Assembly (NCBI GenBank): GCA_016718825.1
Contig: JADKCL010000001.1
Span: 62,001-126,000, forward strand
Direction: 5' to 3'
DNA: 64,000 nucleotides
From: Bacteroidota bacterium
GTDB taxonomy: Bacteria; Bacteroidota; Bacteroidia; J057; JADKCL01
Shown here: positions 44,036-53,834 of the stretch, in pieces
How the letters are laid out: every line of letters starts with the position of its first letter
Position numbering within the stretch: position 1 is the stretch's first letter
The notes under the pieces: generated by a model
What the model saw: the letters and a program-made list of their open reading frames with translations, nothing else
Database searches by the model: none
What the model was told of the DNA's origin: nothing
Made by a program: the position numbers and the translations under genes

Positions 44036-45304
44036 ATGACATCCATTTGGAACGATGATAAAAGACTTCGCCGACTTTTAGCCTCCGCCATTGCCCTCTT
44101 TGCGTTTGGCGTCAATTTGGGGATCAAAGGTTCAATTACCCTCGATTGGCAGCATCTTTACCGACCTGAGGATTTTCATACCTGGAGTGACCTTTGGCGG
44201 TTCATGAGCGAATTGCAAACGGGGATTTCACCCGTCTGGGCCTTTCTCGAAGTGAGTGCGCAATTGATCTTGGGCTCGACAGCGATTTTTTCCTTCGGAC
44301 TCTACCCTTTGTCCATCGGGATCAATGCCTATTTGGGAACTATGGTATTTTCAAAGACGCGCCTTCAAGTCCTGATTTCTGGAGGGCTTTCATTGGTGTT
44401 TGCTGTAGCCATTCGGTTCATACACAAAGGCAATACCGAAATGTATGATATGTTGATGCCGGCGTTGATTTTGGGCTGGCTCGCGCTTTTGCAACAGTTG
44501 CGCAAGGGTGACGTCCAAAACCGAAGACTATTTTGGCTGAGTTTTGCTGCTGGGGCCGTCCTCAGTTTGCTTGAGCTTACCCGCACGCTCATTTTTCCGT
44601 TGATGCCGTTTTTTCTGGTGCTTTCCTTTTTGGCGATGCGGCCGTTGCCGGCGCGTTATTTTTTCGTGTTCCTCTTGCCACTGTTGTTGTTTTCAGGGAG
44701 TTGGCATCTCAAACAGGTTTTGTGCCACGATCAGCTCCATTGGAGCAACCACGATGGATTCAACATGCAAAAAAGTTGGGTCGATTTCATTGAAACCCCT
44801 AATGAGCGTTTCGAAGACGATCCGCCATTGTATGCGGGTGGCTTTGACAACATCAATACTGATCGGCATACCGCCTACAACAAGATCGTTCGCAAGAAGG
44901 TGAGGGAGGCCGTTTTGAAGCAGCCATTGCGCGCTACGCTACATCTCGGCCGGCGGCTTTTGGTACTGTATCAACCCAAAACGGTGCTTTTCATGGCAAA
45001 AACGCCCAGTTGGTTCAACTTTATCTATCGACCAGCGGTTTGGTTTTGTGGGCTATCTGTAGTCCTGCTCTTTTTGGCCTCGTTTTGGAGAATGCTCAGG
45101 GCGCCATTGCGAGGGCAGTCGTGGCGGGCATTTGGCCGGCCGGAAGTCGCCTCGGCGATCATCATTCTCCTGATCAGCGCCGTATTTGCAGCTGGCGAAG
45201 TCGGCGAAGAGGCCCGGTTTTTGATTTCTTTGTTGCCAATGTTGGCTGCGGCAGGCGGCGTGGTCGTCTCCAGTGAATTTCTGCTTCGAATGTGGAAGCG
45301 TTGA
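44036..45304 (+). CDS. Multispanning membrane protein, possibly glycosyltransferase-like
   Basis: 422 residues with about ten hydrophobic helices and one soluble loop (about 215-290, with LHWSNHDGFNMQKSWVDF and FDNINTDRHTAYN). Text such as EEARFLISLLPML near the C-terminus is reminiscent of GT39/ArnT-like and other GT-C membrane proteins, but no catalytic DD/DE motif is obvious. The start is set at the ATG of MTSIWNDDKR; a GTG eight codons upstream is possible. Function unknown. Confidence 0.72.
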   Translation: MTSIWNDDKRLRRLLASAIALFAFGVNLGIKGSITLDWQHLYRPEDFHTWSDLWRFMSELQTGISPVWAFLEVSAQLILGSTAIFSFGLYPLSIGINAYLGTMVFSKTRLQVLISGGLSLVFAVAIRFIHKGNTEMYDMLMPALILGWLALLQQLRKGDVQNRRLFWLSFAAGAVLSLLELTRTLIFPLMPFFLVLSFLAMRPLPARYFFVFLLPLLLFSGSWHLKQVLCHDQLHWSNHDGFNMQKSWVDFIETPNERFEDDPPLYAGGFDNINTDRHTAYNKIVRKKVREAVLKQPLRATLHLGRRLLVLYQPKTVLFMAKTPSWFNFIYRPAVWFCGLSVVLLFLASFWRMLRAPLRGQSWRAFGRPEVASAIIILLISAVFAAGEVGEEARFLISLLPMLAAAGGVVVSSEFLLRMWKR

Positions 45305-45445
45305 GTGGGGTCTTCGAAAGTCACGGATCAATTCAGACCAACTCGCTCCAAATCCCTGCGGAGTTCATGCACACGCCCGAAGGTGTAGCCGAGTGCAAGG
45401 CCGAGGTAGTTTGCATTTTGCAGAATTGCAACCCCAAAACCCCCA

Positions 45446-47899
45446 TCACCGCTTCCCGACCACCTCAAATGCCTTCTGCAGCCTTTCGCCTTCCTCGTCG
45501 ACCAAGGTGATCACGTGGTCCCCGGGCGTTGGGTTCAGGGCCATTTGGTGGAAGGTCTCCGTCGTACCGATGAAGGCCTTGTCCAAGTGCCAGTGAATCT
45601 TGCTGTCTTGCCGGCGGTGCGCCACCTCAAAAACCACACTGCTTGGATTGCCTTCGAGGTCGATCGGCACATAAACCTTGCTCATCGTCCTTGGATAGAC
45701 AAATTCCATGTTGGCGCTGTTGGCCTCGGCCTCCGCGGCTTCCTTGCAATCGGCCCGCCAAGGCGGCAAGCTCATATAGTCCACATGCTTTTTGCGGTAC
45801 CAATCCTCCATCGCCGGGGCAAGTACAAACCAAGGTTTGTGGACCATGTTGTAAGGGGATTCGCAGTCGCCATGCACTTGGAACTGCCCGCTTGGATCCA
45901 GGTGAACCATCTTGTGGTAAGGACAAGGTTCGGTGTTCAGTCCCCGTTTGGGCACACGCATCACCTCGAGTTCGTCGCAGACGTCGCTCGCACGGTGGCC
46001 GCTTTTTTTACAAATGGTCACCTGCTCCATGTCGTCAAACGGCTCGTCAAACCAGGTATTGGGCGTATGGATCATGTCGAAGAGGTCAAAAAGAATGGGT
46101 GCCGCCGCGTACAGGCCGATCAAGCCCGGCCGACCTTCGCCATCGGCATTGCCGGCCCAGACGGCCACGACATGCGTCGGCGTGACCCCGATCGCCCAAG
46201 CGTCGCGGTAGCCGTAGCTCGTGCCCGTCTTCCAAGCTACGCGGCGCGACGAACTGAAATTCATCCATTCGCTTTCGCCCTCGGGGCGGGCGAGTTCGAG
46301 CAGGGCGTCCAAGGTCGCGTAGCAGGAACCCGCGCTTAGTACCGTCTCATCGACCAAGGTCGGCTTGTAGTCGGTTTGGTGGGTGATGGATTTTTTCCAT
46401 TCGAAGTTGGGCGCACGGAACTCATTGTCAATGTATTTGCCATTGAAGCGATGGTAGTCGTTCACGCAGCGCGCCATGCTCGCGTACATGCCCGCGAGGT
46501 CCCAGAGGCTTGCCTCCGCACCACCCAAGATCAGGGAAAGCCCGTAGTCGTCTGCCGGACGGTCGAGCGTGGTCATGCCAATTTCCTGGAGCCGCTGCAA
46601 AAATCGGTGGTGGCCATAGTCGCTCAGCATTCGGATCGCGGGGATGTTCAGCGAACGGGCCAAAGCCATTTTGGCGGGCACTGCCCCATCGAATGTACGG
46701 TTGTAATTCTGCGGATTGTAATTCCCATAGTAGGTCGGAATGTCGGGGACAAGGGTCTGGGGCAAGATTTCGCCGTCGTCGAGCATGGAGGCGAAGAGAA
46801 AGGGCTTGAGAATGCTTCCCGTGCTGCGCCTTGCCCGAATCACATCGACTTCGTGGCCGCTGCTGCTGTCGGTGGCCTCGGTATTGCCCACGTAGGCGAT
46901 CACGTCACCCGATTCGACTTCCATCACGAGGGCCGCCGCATTGTGAACGCCATTTTCGAGGAGGCGGCGTTGGTGCATTTGCAGGATATGGCTCGCGCGG
47001 GCCTGCAGGTGCATGTCGAGCGTGGTGCGGGTGCGCTTTCCCGTGCCCGCCTCCGCAAATCCGCGGTCAAGCAGGTGGGGCGCAAGGTTGGGCAGGGGAT
47101 GCGGTCGGTCGGGCAGCGGCTCCATGATGGCGAGGGCGTAGGTCGTCGAATCGAAGATTTCCTCTTCCCACATGCGGCGGAGTAGTCGGTCGCGTTTGGC
47201 TTTGAGTGCGGTGCGGTTTCGGCCGGGGTGAATGAGTTTGGGGCTGTTGGGCAAGACCGCCAGCGTCGCGCTTTCGGCCCAGCTGAGTTTGTCGGGGCCG
47301 CGTCCAAAGTACCGCCACGCCGCGGCATCCAGACCGACGACATTCCCGCCAAAGGGTGCATTCGAAGCGTACATCGCCAAAATCTCCTCCTTGGAATACT
47401 TCATTTCGACCCGAAGGGCAAGAACGGCTTCGATGGCCTTTTGAAAAATGTTGCGGCTTTGCCCTTTTCGGCTCATGCGCATGACCTGCATCGTCAGGGT
47501 GCTGCCGCCGCTCACCACACGTCCGCCTTTCAGGTTTTGAAGGGTGGCACGACCGAGGGAAATAAGATCGACCCCGGGGTGAATGTCAAAGCGGCGGTCT
47601 TCGAAGGTTACGATCGCCTTGGCGAATTTCTCGGGCACCGTGTCGGTCGCCGGGAAACGCCATTGGCCGTCGGCAGCGATGCGGGCACCGAGCAGGTTGC
47701 CATCGCGGTCTTCGAGGACCATGGAGAGCGGGTCTTCGAAGAGCTGTTTGGGCAGGAGGAAAAATTGCCACCAAATCCCGAAGGCCAGCAGCCACAGCAG
47801 CAGCTTCCACCGCGGCTGGAAAAGCTTCCGGCGCAGCTTGCCGAGGCCCGACCGTCCCCTGCGGACGATTTGGGAAGTTTTTTGGAGGAATGAATTCAT
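45446..47899 (-). CDS. pbpC: Penicillin-binding protein 1C
   Basis: 817 residues. A membrane anchor (about 31-50) is followed by the GT51 glycosyltransferase with catalytic Glu in TFEDRRFD (Glu 100) and GGSTLTMQVMRM. The transpeptidase carries SILK (Ser 362), SLN in ARSLNIPAI and KTGTS in AWKTGTSYGYRDAW. The BiPBP_C module at the end (about 730-815) is specific to PbpC. It polymerises and cross-links peptidoglycan in the periplasm. The alpha-2-macroglobulin gene lies directly upstream on the same strand, as yfhM does with pbpC in E. coli. Between the two is a 119-base gap with a repeat element. Confidence 0.96.
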   Translation of the reverse strand: MNSFLQKTSQIVRRGRSGLGKLRRKLFQPRWKLLLWLLAFGIWWQFFLLPKQLFEDPLSMVLEDRDGNLLGARIAADGQWRFPATDTVPEKFAKAIVTFEDRRFDIHPGVDLISLGRATLQNLKGGRVVSGGSTLTMQVMRMSRKGQSRNIFQKAIEAVLALRVEMKYSKEEILAMYASNAPFGGNVVGLDAAAWRYFGRGPDKLSWAESATLAVLPNSPKLIHPGRNRTALKAKRDRLLRRMWEEEIFDSTTYALAIMEPLPDRPHPLPNLAPHLLDRGFAEAGTGKRTRTTLDMHLQARASHILQMHQRRLLENGVHNAAALVMEVESGDVIAYVGNTEATDSSSGHEVDVIRARRSTGSILKPFLFASMLDDGEILPQTLVPDIPTYYGNYNPQNYNRTFDGAVPAKMALARSLNIPAIRMLSDYGHHRFLQRLQEIGMTTLDRPADDYGLSLILGGAEASLWDLAGMYASMARCVNDYHRFNGKYIDNEFRAPNFEWKKSITHQTDYKPTLVDETVLSAGSCYATLDALLELARPEGESEWMNFSSSRRVAWKTGTSYGYRDAWAIGVTPTHVVAVWAGNADGEGRPGLIGLYAAAPILFDLFDMIHTPNTWFDEPFDDMEQVTICKKSGHRASDVCDELEVMRVPKRGLNTEPCPYHKMVHLDPSGQFQVHGDCESPYNMVHKPWFVLAPAMEDWYRKKHVDYMSLPPWRADCKEAAEAEANSANMEFVYPRTMSKVYVPIDLEGNPSSVVFEVAHRRQDSKIHWHLDKAFIGTTETFHQMALNPTPGDHVITLVDEEGERLQKAFEVVGKR

Positions 47900-47936
47900 C
47901 GGAATGGTGGCTGTCGAGGAATTTTGGGAGTATTAA

Positions 47937-48013
47937 ACGCAAAGGGCGCGGAGGTTCGCAGAGGGCGCAAAGTTCAAATGTGACTTTGCGGCCCTTTGCG
48001 CGCTCTGCGGTTT
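47937..48013. repeat. CGCAAAG-rich imperfect inverted repeat
   Basis: Units CGCAAAGGGCGCGG, CGCAGAGGGCGCAAAGT, then ACTTTGCGGCCCTTTGCG and CGCTCTGCGG face each other around a nine-base centre. The text resembles the widespread CTTTGCG-type intergenic repeats of bacterial genomes. It lies between the macroglobulin stop and pbpC start. Confidence 0.65.
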
Positions 48014-48018
48014 TTTCC

Positions 48019-51000
48019 TCAGGAATCAGCAGGCTCCACAACCGTCACCCATTGTCCAGGGATTCTTGCCGAAATCGAATTGTCGTACATCGCCTCCACA
48101 TAAACTGTCGGAAGGTAAAACTTGCCGAGGTAGGAAGCATTCAGCAGGATTCGGAAGGTTTTCTCATTCGGCTCCGTTTTCCGGGTGGGGTAGGCCCAAG
48201 GGAATTTGTACTTCTGCCCGGGCGAACCCAAGTCAAAATACGTGAGCACCCTGTCGTCGCGGATGTCTTGGTATTCCGGAATCGAAATCGCCTTTTCGAA
48301 GTTGGTGCCGTCGAGGCGGGTGTTGTGAATTTCCCATCCGCTGGCAAAAATCTCGGTCAAGGCCAATTCGTCGAGGTCGCCTTTTGTGCCCGGATTCTTG
48401 AGTGTGATTTCGGCCACGAAATCGGTACCCTGCTCCAAGGAAGTGACATCGATCGCGCCGCCCTCCATGTCGAGATAGTCGATCGCCAAGCTGATATGGT
48501 TTTGACGTGCGTCCTGATCCCCGACAACGGGAATGCCTTCGGAGATGACCCGCACAAAGAGGATGCTGCCTCCTTTGTTCTTGACTTCGACGCGGCCATC
48601 CTTGCCACTTGCCATCAAATCAACTTGGGAAATGGGTTTGGTGCTGCTGCCATCCTGCCATTCGCCGCCATTGATGCGGTAAGCGTATTCCATCTTGGCA
48701 TTTTGGTTGTTGACCCCGGCATATTTGGCCATTGCGATCAGGCTGTAGCCCGTCGTCTGCGTGCTCATAAAGTCCTGCGAAGACAAGGCTTTCGCAATTT
48801 TTTTGGACAAATCCGCCCCGCGCACACGGTTGCCGATGATGCCGATGCACTCGAGAATGATGGCTTGGTCACGCACGTCATCGCCGTAAGTGAAGCCCAA
48901 TTCCTGATACTGCGGCACGGCAATGGCCAAGTCCTGCGTGAGCTTGACTGCCGTCTCTGGCTGCCCCGCCAATTTGTAGGCTGCGGCAAGCCGCCATTTT
49001 GCGACGTTGTCGATGCCCGGCAATTCCCGCAATCGGTTCATCGCGCCCAATTCCGGCGAACCCGCCAAGGCCAGCAAGTACAGGCGGTCACCTTGGATCA
49101 CCTGATCCGGGCGACTCGTGCTTGACCAGTTTTTCGCAGCCTTCTTCTGGAAAGCGATCCACTTGCTGAGGAAGGACTGCGAAACGCGGTAGCCCTTGTT
49201 TTTGGCTTCGATCACGAAGTTGCCCGCATAGTTGGTGCCCCATTCGCTGATTTCTCCCGTTCCCGGCCAATACGAGAGCCCGCCCGATGCTTGCTGAAAG
49301 CTCTCCAAGCGGTCGAGTCCCGCGCGGATGTTTTTGTCGATCTGCAACTTGGCTGCTTGTGGCATCTCCATCAAGTTGGAAACGTAGAGCTGCGGAAATA
49401 CTGCCGAAGTCGTTTGTTCCACGCAGCCATGGGGATATTGCAACAGATAATGGAGCCGTTTGCCGAGGTTGATCGGCGGAATCGTACTGAGTTCGAGCGT
49501 GCCTTTGTTGGTTCCCGCCATACCCGGATAGGCATAGCCATAGGCCCAGCTTTCATTCGCATCAATGGCTTTTTCCTGCACATTGACCACCTTCGGATTG
49601 GGGTTGCGCACATCAATGTCGATGTGGTACACCGCAACTTCGCTGCCTGAGGTGGCGGTGACTTTGACTGTCCCCTTGCCGATGCGCTCTTTGACTTTCA
49701 GGTCGAAGGTCACCAATTCGTCGCCGGGTCTGGCAAATTGGATGGACTTGTTCGCGCTGCCATTGACCGTGAAGAGGTCACTTGCGCTAAGTTTGACACT
49801 GACATTTTTGACGTTGTTTTCCATCGCGAAGACGGAAACCGGCAGACGAACTTCCTCGCCCGGGCCGAGTACACGGGGGAGCGTGCCCATGACCATGAGT
49901 GGCTTGCGCACAGGTGTGGCCTTTTGTGCAGAGCCGTAGGCGCTCTCTTGACGGGCGACGACCATCGTGCGGACGGAGCCGACGTAGTTGGGCATCATGA
50001 AGCTGTGGCGTTTGGTTTCGCCGGCTTTCAAGGAGAATGGCCCCATGAATTTGACGACGGGTTTGAACCGGTTTTGCTTGGTGCCTTCTTTGGGTGCCAT
50101 GCCATCGTCACCGCCGATGCCCAAAAGCTTGGTCAGATCTGCACCGTAGGCTCCAATGACTTTGTCATATAGGTCCCAGGTTTTGACGTCGAGTGCCTCG
50201 CGGGCATAAAAGTCAGCCCAGGGATTGGGCGTCTCGAAGCGGGTGAGATCCAACAAGCCTTCGTCCACCACGGCGACCGTGTAAGTCATCGGTTTGCCGG
50301 TGGCTTCGCTCACTCCAATGTCTACACGTTCCATGGGTTCAAGTACCTCGGCCATTTGGATACGGGGCTTGAGCTCGGTCATGGGGTCCGTGACCTCGAT
50401 GGGGATCACGCCATACATACGCATGGGCATGTCGTTCACGGTCTGCGCATGCGGCTGGATGAGGCTGACGTGGGCGTAAATGTTGGGCGCCATTTCGGCA
50501 GTGGCTTTGAAGCTGAATGTCGCGGCATCCATCCCCGTGGATTCGACCCAATGCGTCGACAGCACCTTTGCCCCGGACTCCAGGCTCACCAAGGCGCGTC
50601 CTGATTTGCCCGTCGGAATGGTGAGTGTCACGTTGTCGCCGACTTTGTATTTGTCTTTGTCCGCGCTAAATGTGAGCATGGTCGCTCCGCCGGGATTGTC
50701 CTTTTGGGCACGTCCCGCCCAGCCGGGCCAATCAATGTAGATGACTTGGCCTGTGCAGTGACCGCCTTCGTCGCATGCACGCACCATGTAGCGGCCCCAT
50801 GCAGGGTACTTGACATTAAATTTCCAGGAGCCTTGTCCGTCCTTGAGGGTGATGCTTTCCTTGAGCACCTCCTCTTGGTAGAATTTTTCGTTGTAGCTCG
50901 TTTCGCTGTTGGCGGCTTGATCCCACCACCATTTCCAATCCAATTTGTACAAGGCGACATCGACCTTGCGTGTTCCGTTCGGATTGCCGCTTGCGTCAAC

Positions 51001-53649
51001 GGCGACGATTTGGACTTTGTGGTCAGTGTCAGTGAGCAACATGCCACGCGCCTTGTCGCCCTTCGGGACCTTGATGCCGACAAACCTTTCGTAGGGATAG
51101 TAGGGAATGCTGAAACGGTCCGTACTGAAGGCGCCTCCGGGTTCAAATACCTTCGTCACGAAATTGGCACTGAGCAAGCCTGGAGCTTCGCCTTCAAGGT
51201 CAATCTTGAGCGGAACTTTCGCTTGCCCATTTTCGTCCACCGAACCTTCAAAAATGGTCTGCTGCTCCGAGTCGAATGTACGTACGGGGTCGTCAAATTC
51301 GTAGTCGACGTATCGCTTGAACGAGGTCGGAATGCTTTTGAGGGAGACGTTCACGTCAGCTTTCATGTTTTTGGCAATCGCGCCGTGCAGCCAGCGCACT
51401 TCCAATTCGCCTTTCAAATCCTCCATGGATTTGCTCAGGAATTCCTTGCCGAAGTCGATTTTGATCTTGAGGCGATTGGGCATGACCGTTTCGATTTTCA
51501 AGGTCTTTTCGAAGCTCGCGCCGCCGACATCCACACGCAGGTTGTAATTTCCGGTTGGGGCACTGCTTGCGGTTTCTGTTTGGTATGTGTAGACGCCATT
51601 GAGGTGCGTCGTCTTGATCGCCTTGTTCACGACTTGGCCCAAGGAATTGGTGAGCGTAAAGGTCACAGGGTGGTCGGCGGGCAATGTCTTGAGTTTGTCT
51701 TCGAGCATGAAGGTCGTGAAGATGGAATCCCCCGGACGCCAAACGCCCCTTTCGCCGTAGATGAAGCCTTTGACACCTTTGTAGTAACGTTGACCGCTGA
51801 TGTCAAACTTGCTCAGGGAGAGCGCGTAGCCGTCGCCGAGTTTGAGGTAGCCGCGCTGATTGCCTTGTTTGGCGACGACGACAAAGGGAACGGTGCCGAC
51901 ATCCGCCTTGGCGGTGCCATAGCTGTCCGTGGAAACGCGCTTCAGGATTTGCTGTTGGTAGTCATAGATTTCGAGCTCGACGCCGGCGAGCGGCGCAGTC
52001 GAATGCAAGTCATTGACAATGATCGTCATGCTGCCATCGGTGCCGCGTTTGGCGATGATGCCGAGGTCGCTTGCCAGCACGTTGCGGGCCGCTTCCTTGC
52101 TTTGATAGGTGTAATAGGCTTTGTGGCAAGGATTTTCGCGGTTGTCCCAAGCTTCGCCGTAGTCATAATCGTCATAGTAGCTCCAATAGCTGCTTTCGTC
52201 GTCCATGTTGTCGCTCCAAGCTCCCTCTTCAGGTTCTTGCTTGGGCTTTTCCTCTTCGTCGGCAGCTTCCGGTTCGCCTTCGCAGGTATAAATGGAATGC
52301 GCCTTGGAAAAATTGACCGACACGCGGTAGATGGCACCCGGCTCCGAATTGATGAGCGAACCAAGGTCGATCACGTGGCGGTTCCATTGGTGCAGGTTCA
52401 AGGATTTGTCGCCATCCAACCGGATGGTGCTTTTGTGCACGACCTTGCCGACGCGTGCGAGTTCGCGGTCGCCTTCGAGGTCATTCACTTGCAGGAATTG
52501 CAGGATGTTCTTTTCGTAGATTTTGGTGATTTTGAGATCGACGGCTTTCAGGCTCACCGCTTCGAAGGCAAACGGCAATTTCGTTCCAGCGCGGGGCAGG
52601 ATGTTGCCGTTGCCGGCAATGCGAACCTGCGGCTTGACTTCTTCAAATTGAAGGTCAAAGGTTTGTTGATTCTTGAGCTTGTGTCCGAGGATGTTCTGCA
52701 CCCCTGGTTCGACCACGATCGTATGCTCACCGGTGACGCGAGTGATCGGGAAAACCTTGACATCGTTGCCTTCCACGAGGTAGCGCAAGTTCACATTGGC
52801 GATGGTGATAAGGCCGTTCAGGTCTTGCGAGCGACGAATTGGATCGCTGAAGGTGAGCACGACGTATTGGTCTGGATTGTTGTAAGGCTTGTATTCGACG
52901 ACTTTGAAATCCCCCAATGCCGGGACCGTCACTTCGGATGTTCCTTCCTTTTCGACGTTAATTTCATCGCCGTCCCAAGCCAATTCCACTTTGGATGCCG
53001 AATTTCCACGCCGCACACTGTCAAGCCTGAAGGTATGTTCGCGGCCGTCGAGGCTATGGCTCCATTTGATCTTGAATTCGTTGCCGTCTTGCTGAGCGGA
53101 AAGGACTTCCTCGACCAGATTGCCGTATTCAAAGTCTGCCGTCGTCAGTGTTCCGTTGACCGCTTGCCAGATGAGCTTTGTTTTGTCAAGGGTTTCGATG
53201 CCCAACACACTGACTTCAAAGTTTTGTTTTTCGGTCTCAAACTGAAAGGGAAAGGTTTGGAGCGGCTCTTCCAAGTCCTTGATGTATTCGCCGAGCTTGA
53301 ATTCGCCCTTGTAGTATTGGTCGGTGGGCATCGGTTCCTTGGGCTCGAATTGAATCGTGCGTTCGTCGATCCAAACTGCTGTGCCTTCAACTTCAGGGTC
53401 AAATTCGAATGGGTTTTCCGTCAGGGTTACGCCGATTTGGGCAGTTTGGGCCACGTTTTCGTTCAGGCGAACCTTGATCGTGCTTTGTCTGGAGATTTTT
53501 CCGGTGGTGTAGGCGGAAATGTAGGGGGCAAATGCTTCGTCAAACTTGTATTCGCGGGGTTCCTGTTTGGAACTGCAAGACGCGAGCAGCAGCAGGACGA
53601 GTGTAGCAAGAAATGTTTGGGTGAGAGATTGGGCGTTAAAAATCTTCAT
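48019..53649 (-). CDS. Alpha-2-macroglobulin family lipoprotein
   Basis: About 1876 residues. MKIFNAQSLTQTF leads to a lipobox LLLLASC, so it is a lipoprotein. The MG-domain series ends in a thioester region with GCVEQ (codons near 49414-49428), the CxEQ motif that covalently traps proteases. The family's YGSAQKATPVRKPL-type strand and NYVGSVRTMVVA (macroglobulin core domain) are visible before it. Residues about 490-540 form an acidic, Tyr-rich insert (DDESSYWSYYDDYDYGEAWD). It protects the periplasm and works with PbpC downstream. The 28-codon upstream extension is rejected because it would mask the lipobox signal. Confidence 0.95.
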   Translation of the reverse strand: MKIFNAQSLTQTFLATLVLLLLASCSSKQEPREYKFDEAFAPYISAYTTGKISRQSTIKVRLNENVAQTAQIGVTLTENPFEFDPEVEGTAVWIDERTIQFEPKEPMPTDQYYKGEFKLGEYIKDLEEPLQTFPFQFETEKQNFEVSVLGIETLDKTKLIWQAVNGTLTTADFEYGNLVEEVLSAQQDGNEFKIKWSHSLDGREHTFRLDSVRRGNSASKVELAWDGDEINVEKEGTSEVTVPALGDFKVVEYKPYNNPDQYVVLTFSDPIRRSQDLNGLITIANVNLRYLVEGNDVKVFPITRVTGEHTIVVEPGVQNILGHKLKNQQTFDLQFEEVKPQVRIAGNGNILPRAGTKLPFAFEAVSLKAVDLKITKIYEKNILQFLQVNDLEGDRELARVGKVVHKSTIRLDGDKSLNLHQWNRHVIDLGSLINSEPGAIYRVSVNFSKAHSIYTCEGEPEAADEEEKPKQEPEEGAWSDNMDDESSYWSYYDDYDYGEAWDNRENPCHKAYYTYQSKEAARNVLASDLGIIAKRGTDGSMTIIVNDLHSTAPLAGVELEIYDYQQQILKRVSTDSYGTAKADVGTVPFVVVAKQGNQRGYLKLGDGYALSLSKFDISGQRYYKGVKGFIYGERGVWRPGDSIFTTFMLEDKLKTLPADHPVTFTLTNSLGQVVNKAIKTTHLNGVYTYQTETASSAPTGNYNLRVDVGGASFEKTLKIETVMPNRLKIKIDFGKEFLSKSMEDLKGELEVRWLHGAIAKNMKADVNVSLKSIPTSFKRYVDYEFDDPVRTFDSEQQTIFEGSVDENGQAKVPLKIDLEGEAPGLLSANFVTKVFEPGGAFSTDRFSIPYYPYERFVGIKVPKGDKARGMLLTDTDHKVQIVAVDASGNPNGTRKVDVALYKLDWKWWWDQAANSETSYNEKFYQEEVLKESITLKDGQGSWKFNVKYPAWGRYMVRACDEGGHCTGQVIYIDWPGWAGRAQKDNPGGATMLTFSADKDKYKVGDNVTLTIPTGKSGRALVSLESGAKVLSTHWVESTGMDAATFSFKATAEMAPNIYAHVSLIQPHAQTVNDMPMRMYGVIPIEVTDPMTELKPRIQMAEVLEPMERVDIGVSEATGKPMTYTVAVVDEGLLDLTRFETPNPWADFYAREALDVKTWDLYDKVIGAYGADLTKLLGIGGDDGMAPKEGTKQNRFKPVVKFMGPFSLKAGETKRHSFMMPNYVGSVRTMVVARQESAYGSAQKATPVRKPLMVMGTLPRVLGPGEEVRLPVSVFAMENNVKNVSVKLSASDLFTVNGSANKSIQFARPGDELVTFDLKVKERIGKGTVKVTATSGSEVAVYHIDIDVRNPNPKVVNVQEKAIDANESWAYGYAYPGMAGTNKGTLELSTIPPINLGKRLHYLLQYPHGCVEQTTSAVFPQLYVSNLMEMPQAAKLQIDKNIRAGLDRLESFQQASGGLSYWPGTGEISEWGTNYAGNFVIEAKNKGYRVSQSFLSKWIAFQKKAAKNWSSTSRPDQVIQGDRLYLLALAGSPELGAMNRLRELPGIDNVAKWRLAAAYKLAGQPETAVKLTQDLAIAVPQYQELGFTYGDDVRDQAIILECIGIIGNRVRGADLSKKIAKALSSQDFMSTQTTGYSLIAMAKYAGVNNQNAKMEYAYRINGGEWQDGSSTKPISQVDLMASGKDGRVEVKNKGGSILFVRVISEGIPVVGDQDARQNHISLAIDYLDMEGGAIDVTSLEQGTDFVAEITLKNPGTKGDLDELALTEIFASGWEIHNTRLDGTNFEKAISIPEYQDIRDDRVLTYFDLGSPGQKYKFPWAYPTRKTEPNEKTFRILLNASYLGKFYLPTVYVEAMYDNSISARIPGQWVTVVEPADS

Positions 53650-53834
53650 GGGAGTGAATAAAAATCGTTCTTGGCAAATTGAATCAATGCTGCCCGAATA
53701 TACTCCGGGACAGACGCTGAGGTTCCGTCTCAAAGTAGTAAAAATCGGTCAACTATTTTCAAAAATTAGCCAAAATCACCTCGCCACCTGACCTGTGTCG
53801 GTTTGCTTGGAGCTTTGCTCTCCAATCGAAGGGT

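Noticed and set aside
45305..45445. Coding-like string after pbpC (ILQNANYLGLALGYTFGRV)
   Set aside because: No start codon in frame before it without overlapping pbpC, and only about 40 codons; probably chance, or a very decayed remnant.
47890..49125. 411-codon plus-strand frame
   Set aside because: Antisense to the end of the macroglobulin gene, with no recognisable motif.
50704..53661. 985-codon open frame on the plus strand
   Set aside because: Antisense to the alpha-2-macroglobulin gene, which has a lipobox and thioester motif; the antisense frame is a codon-bias shadow.
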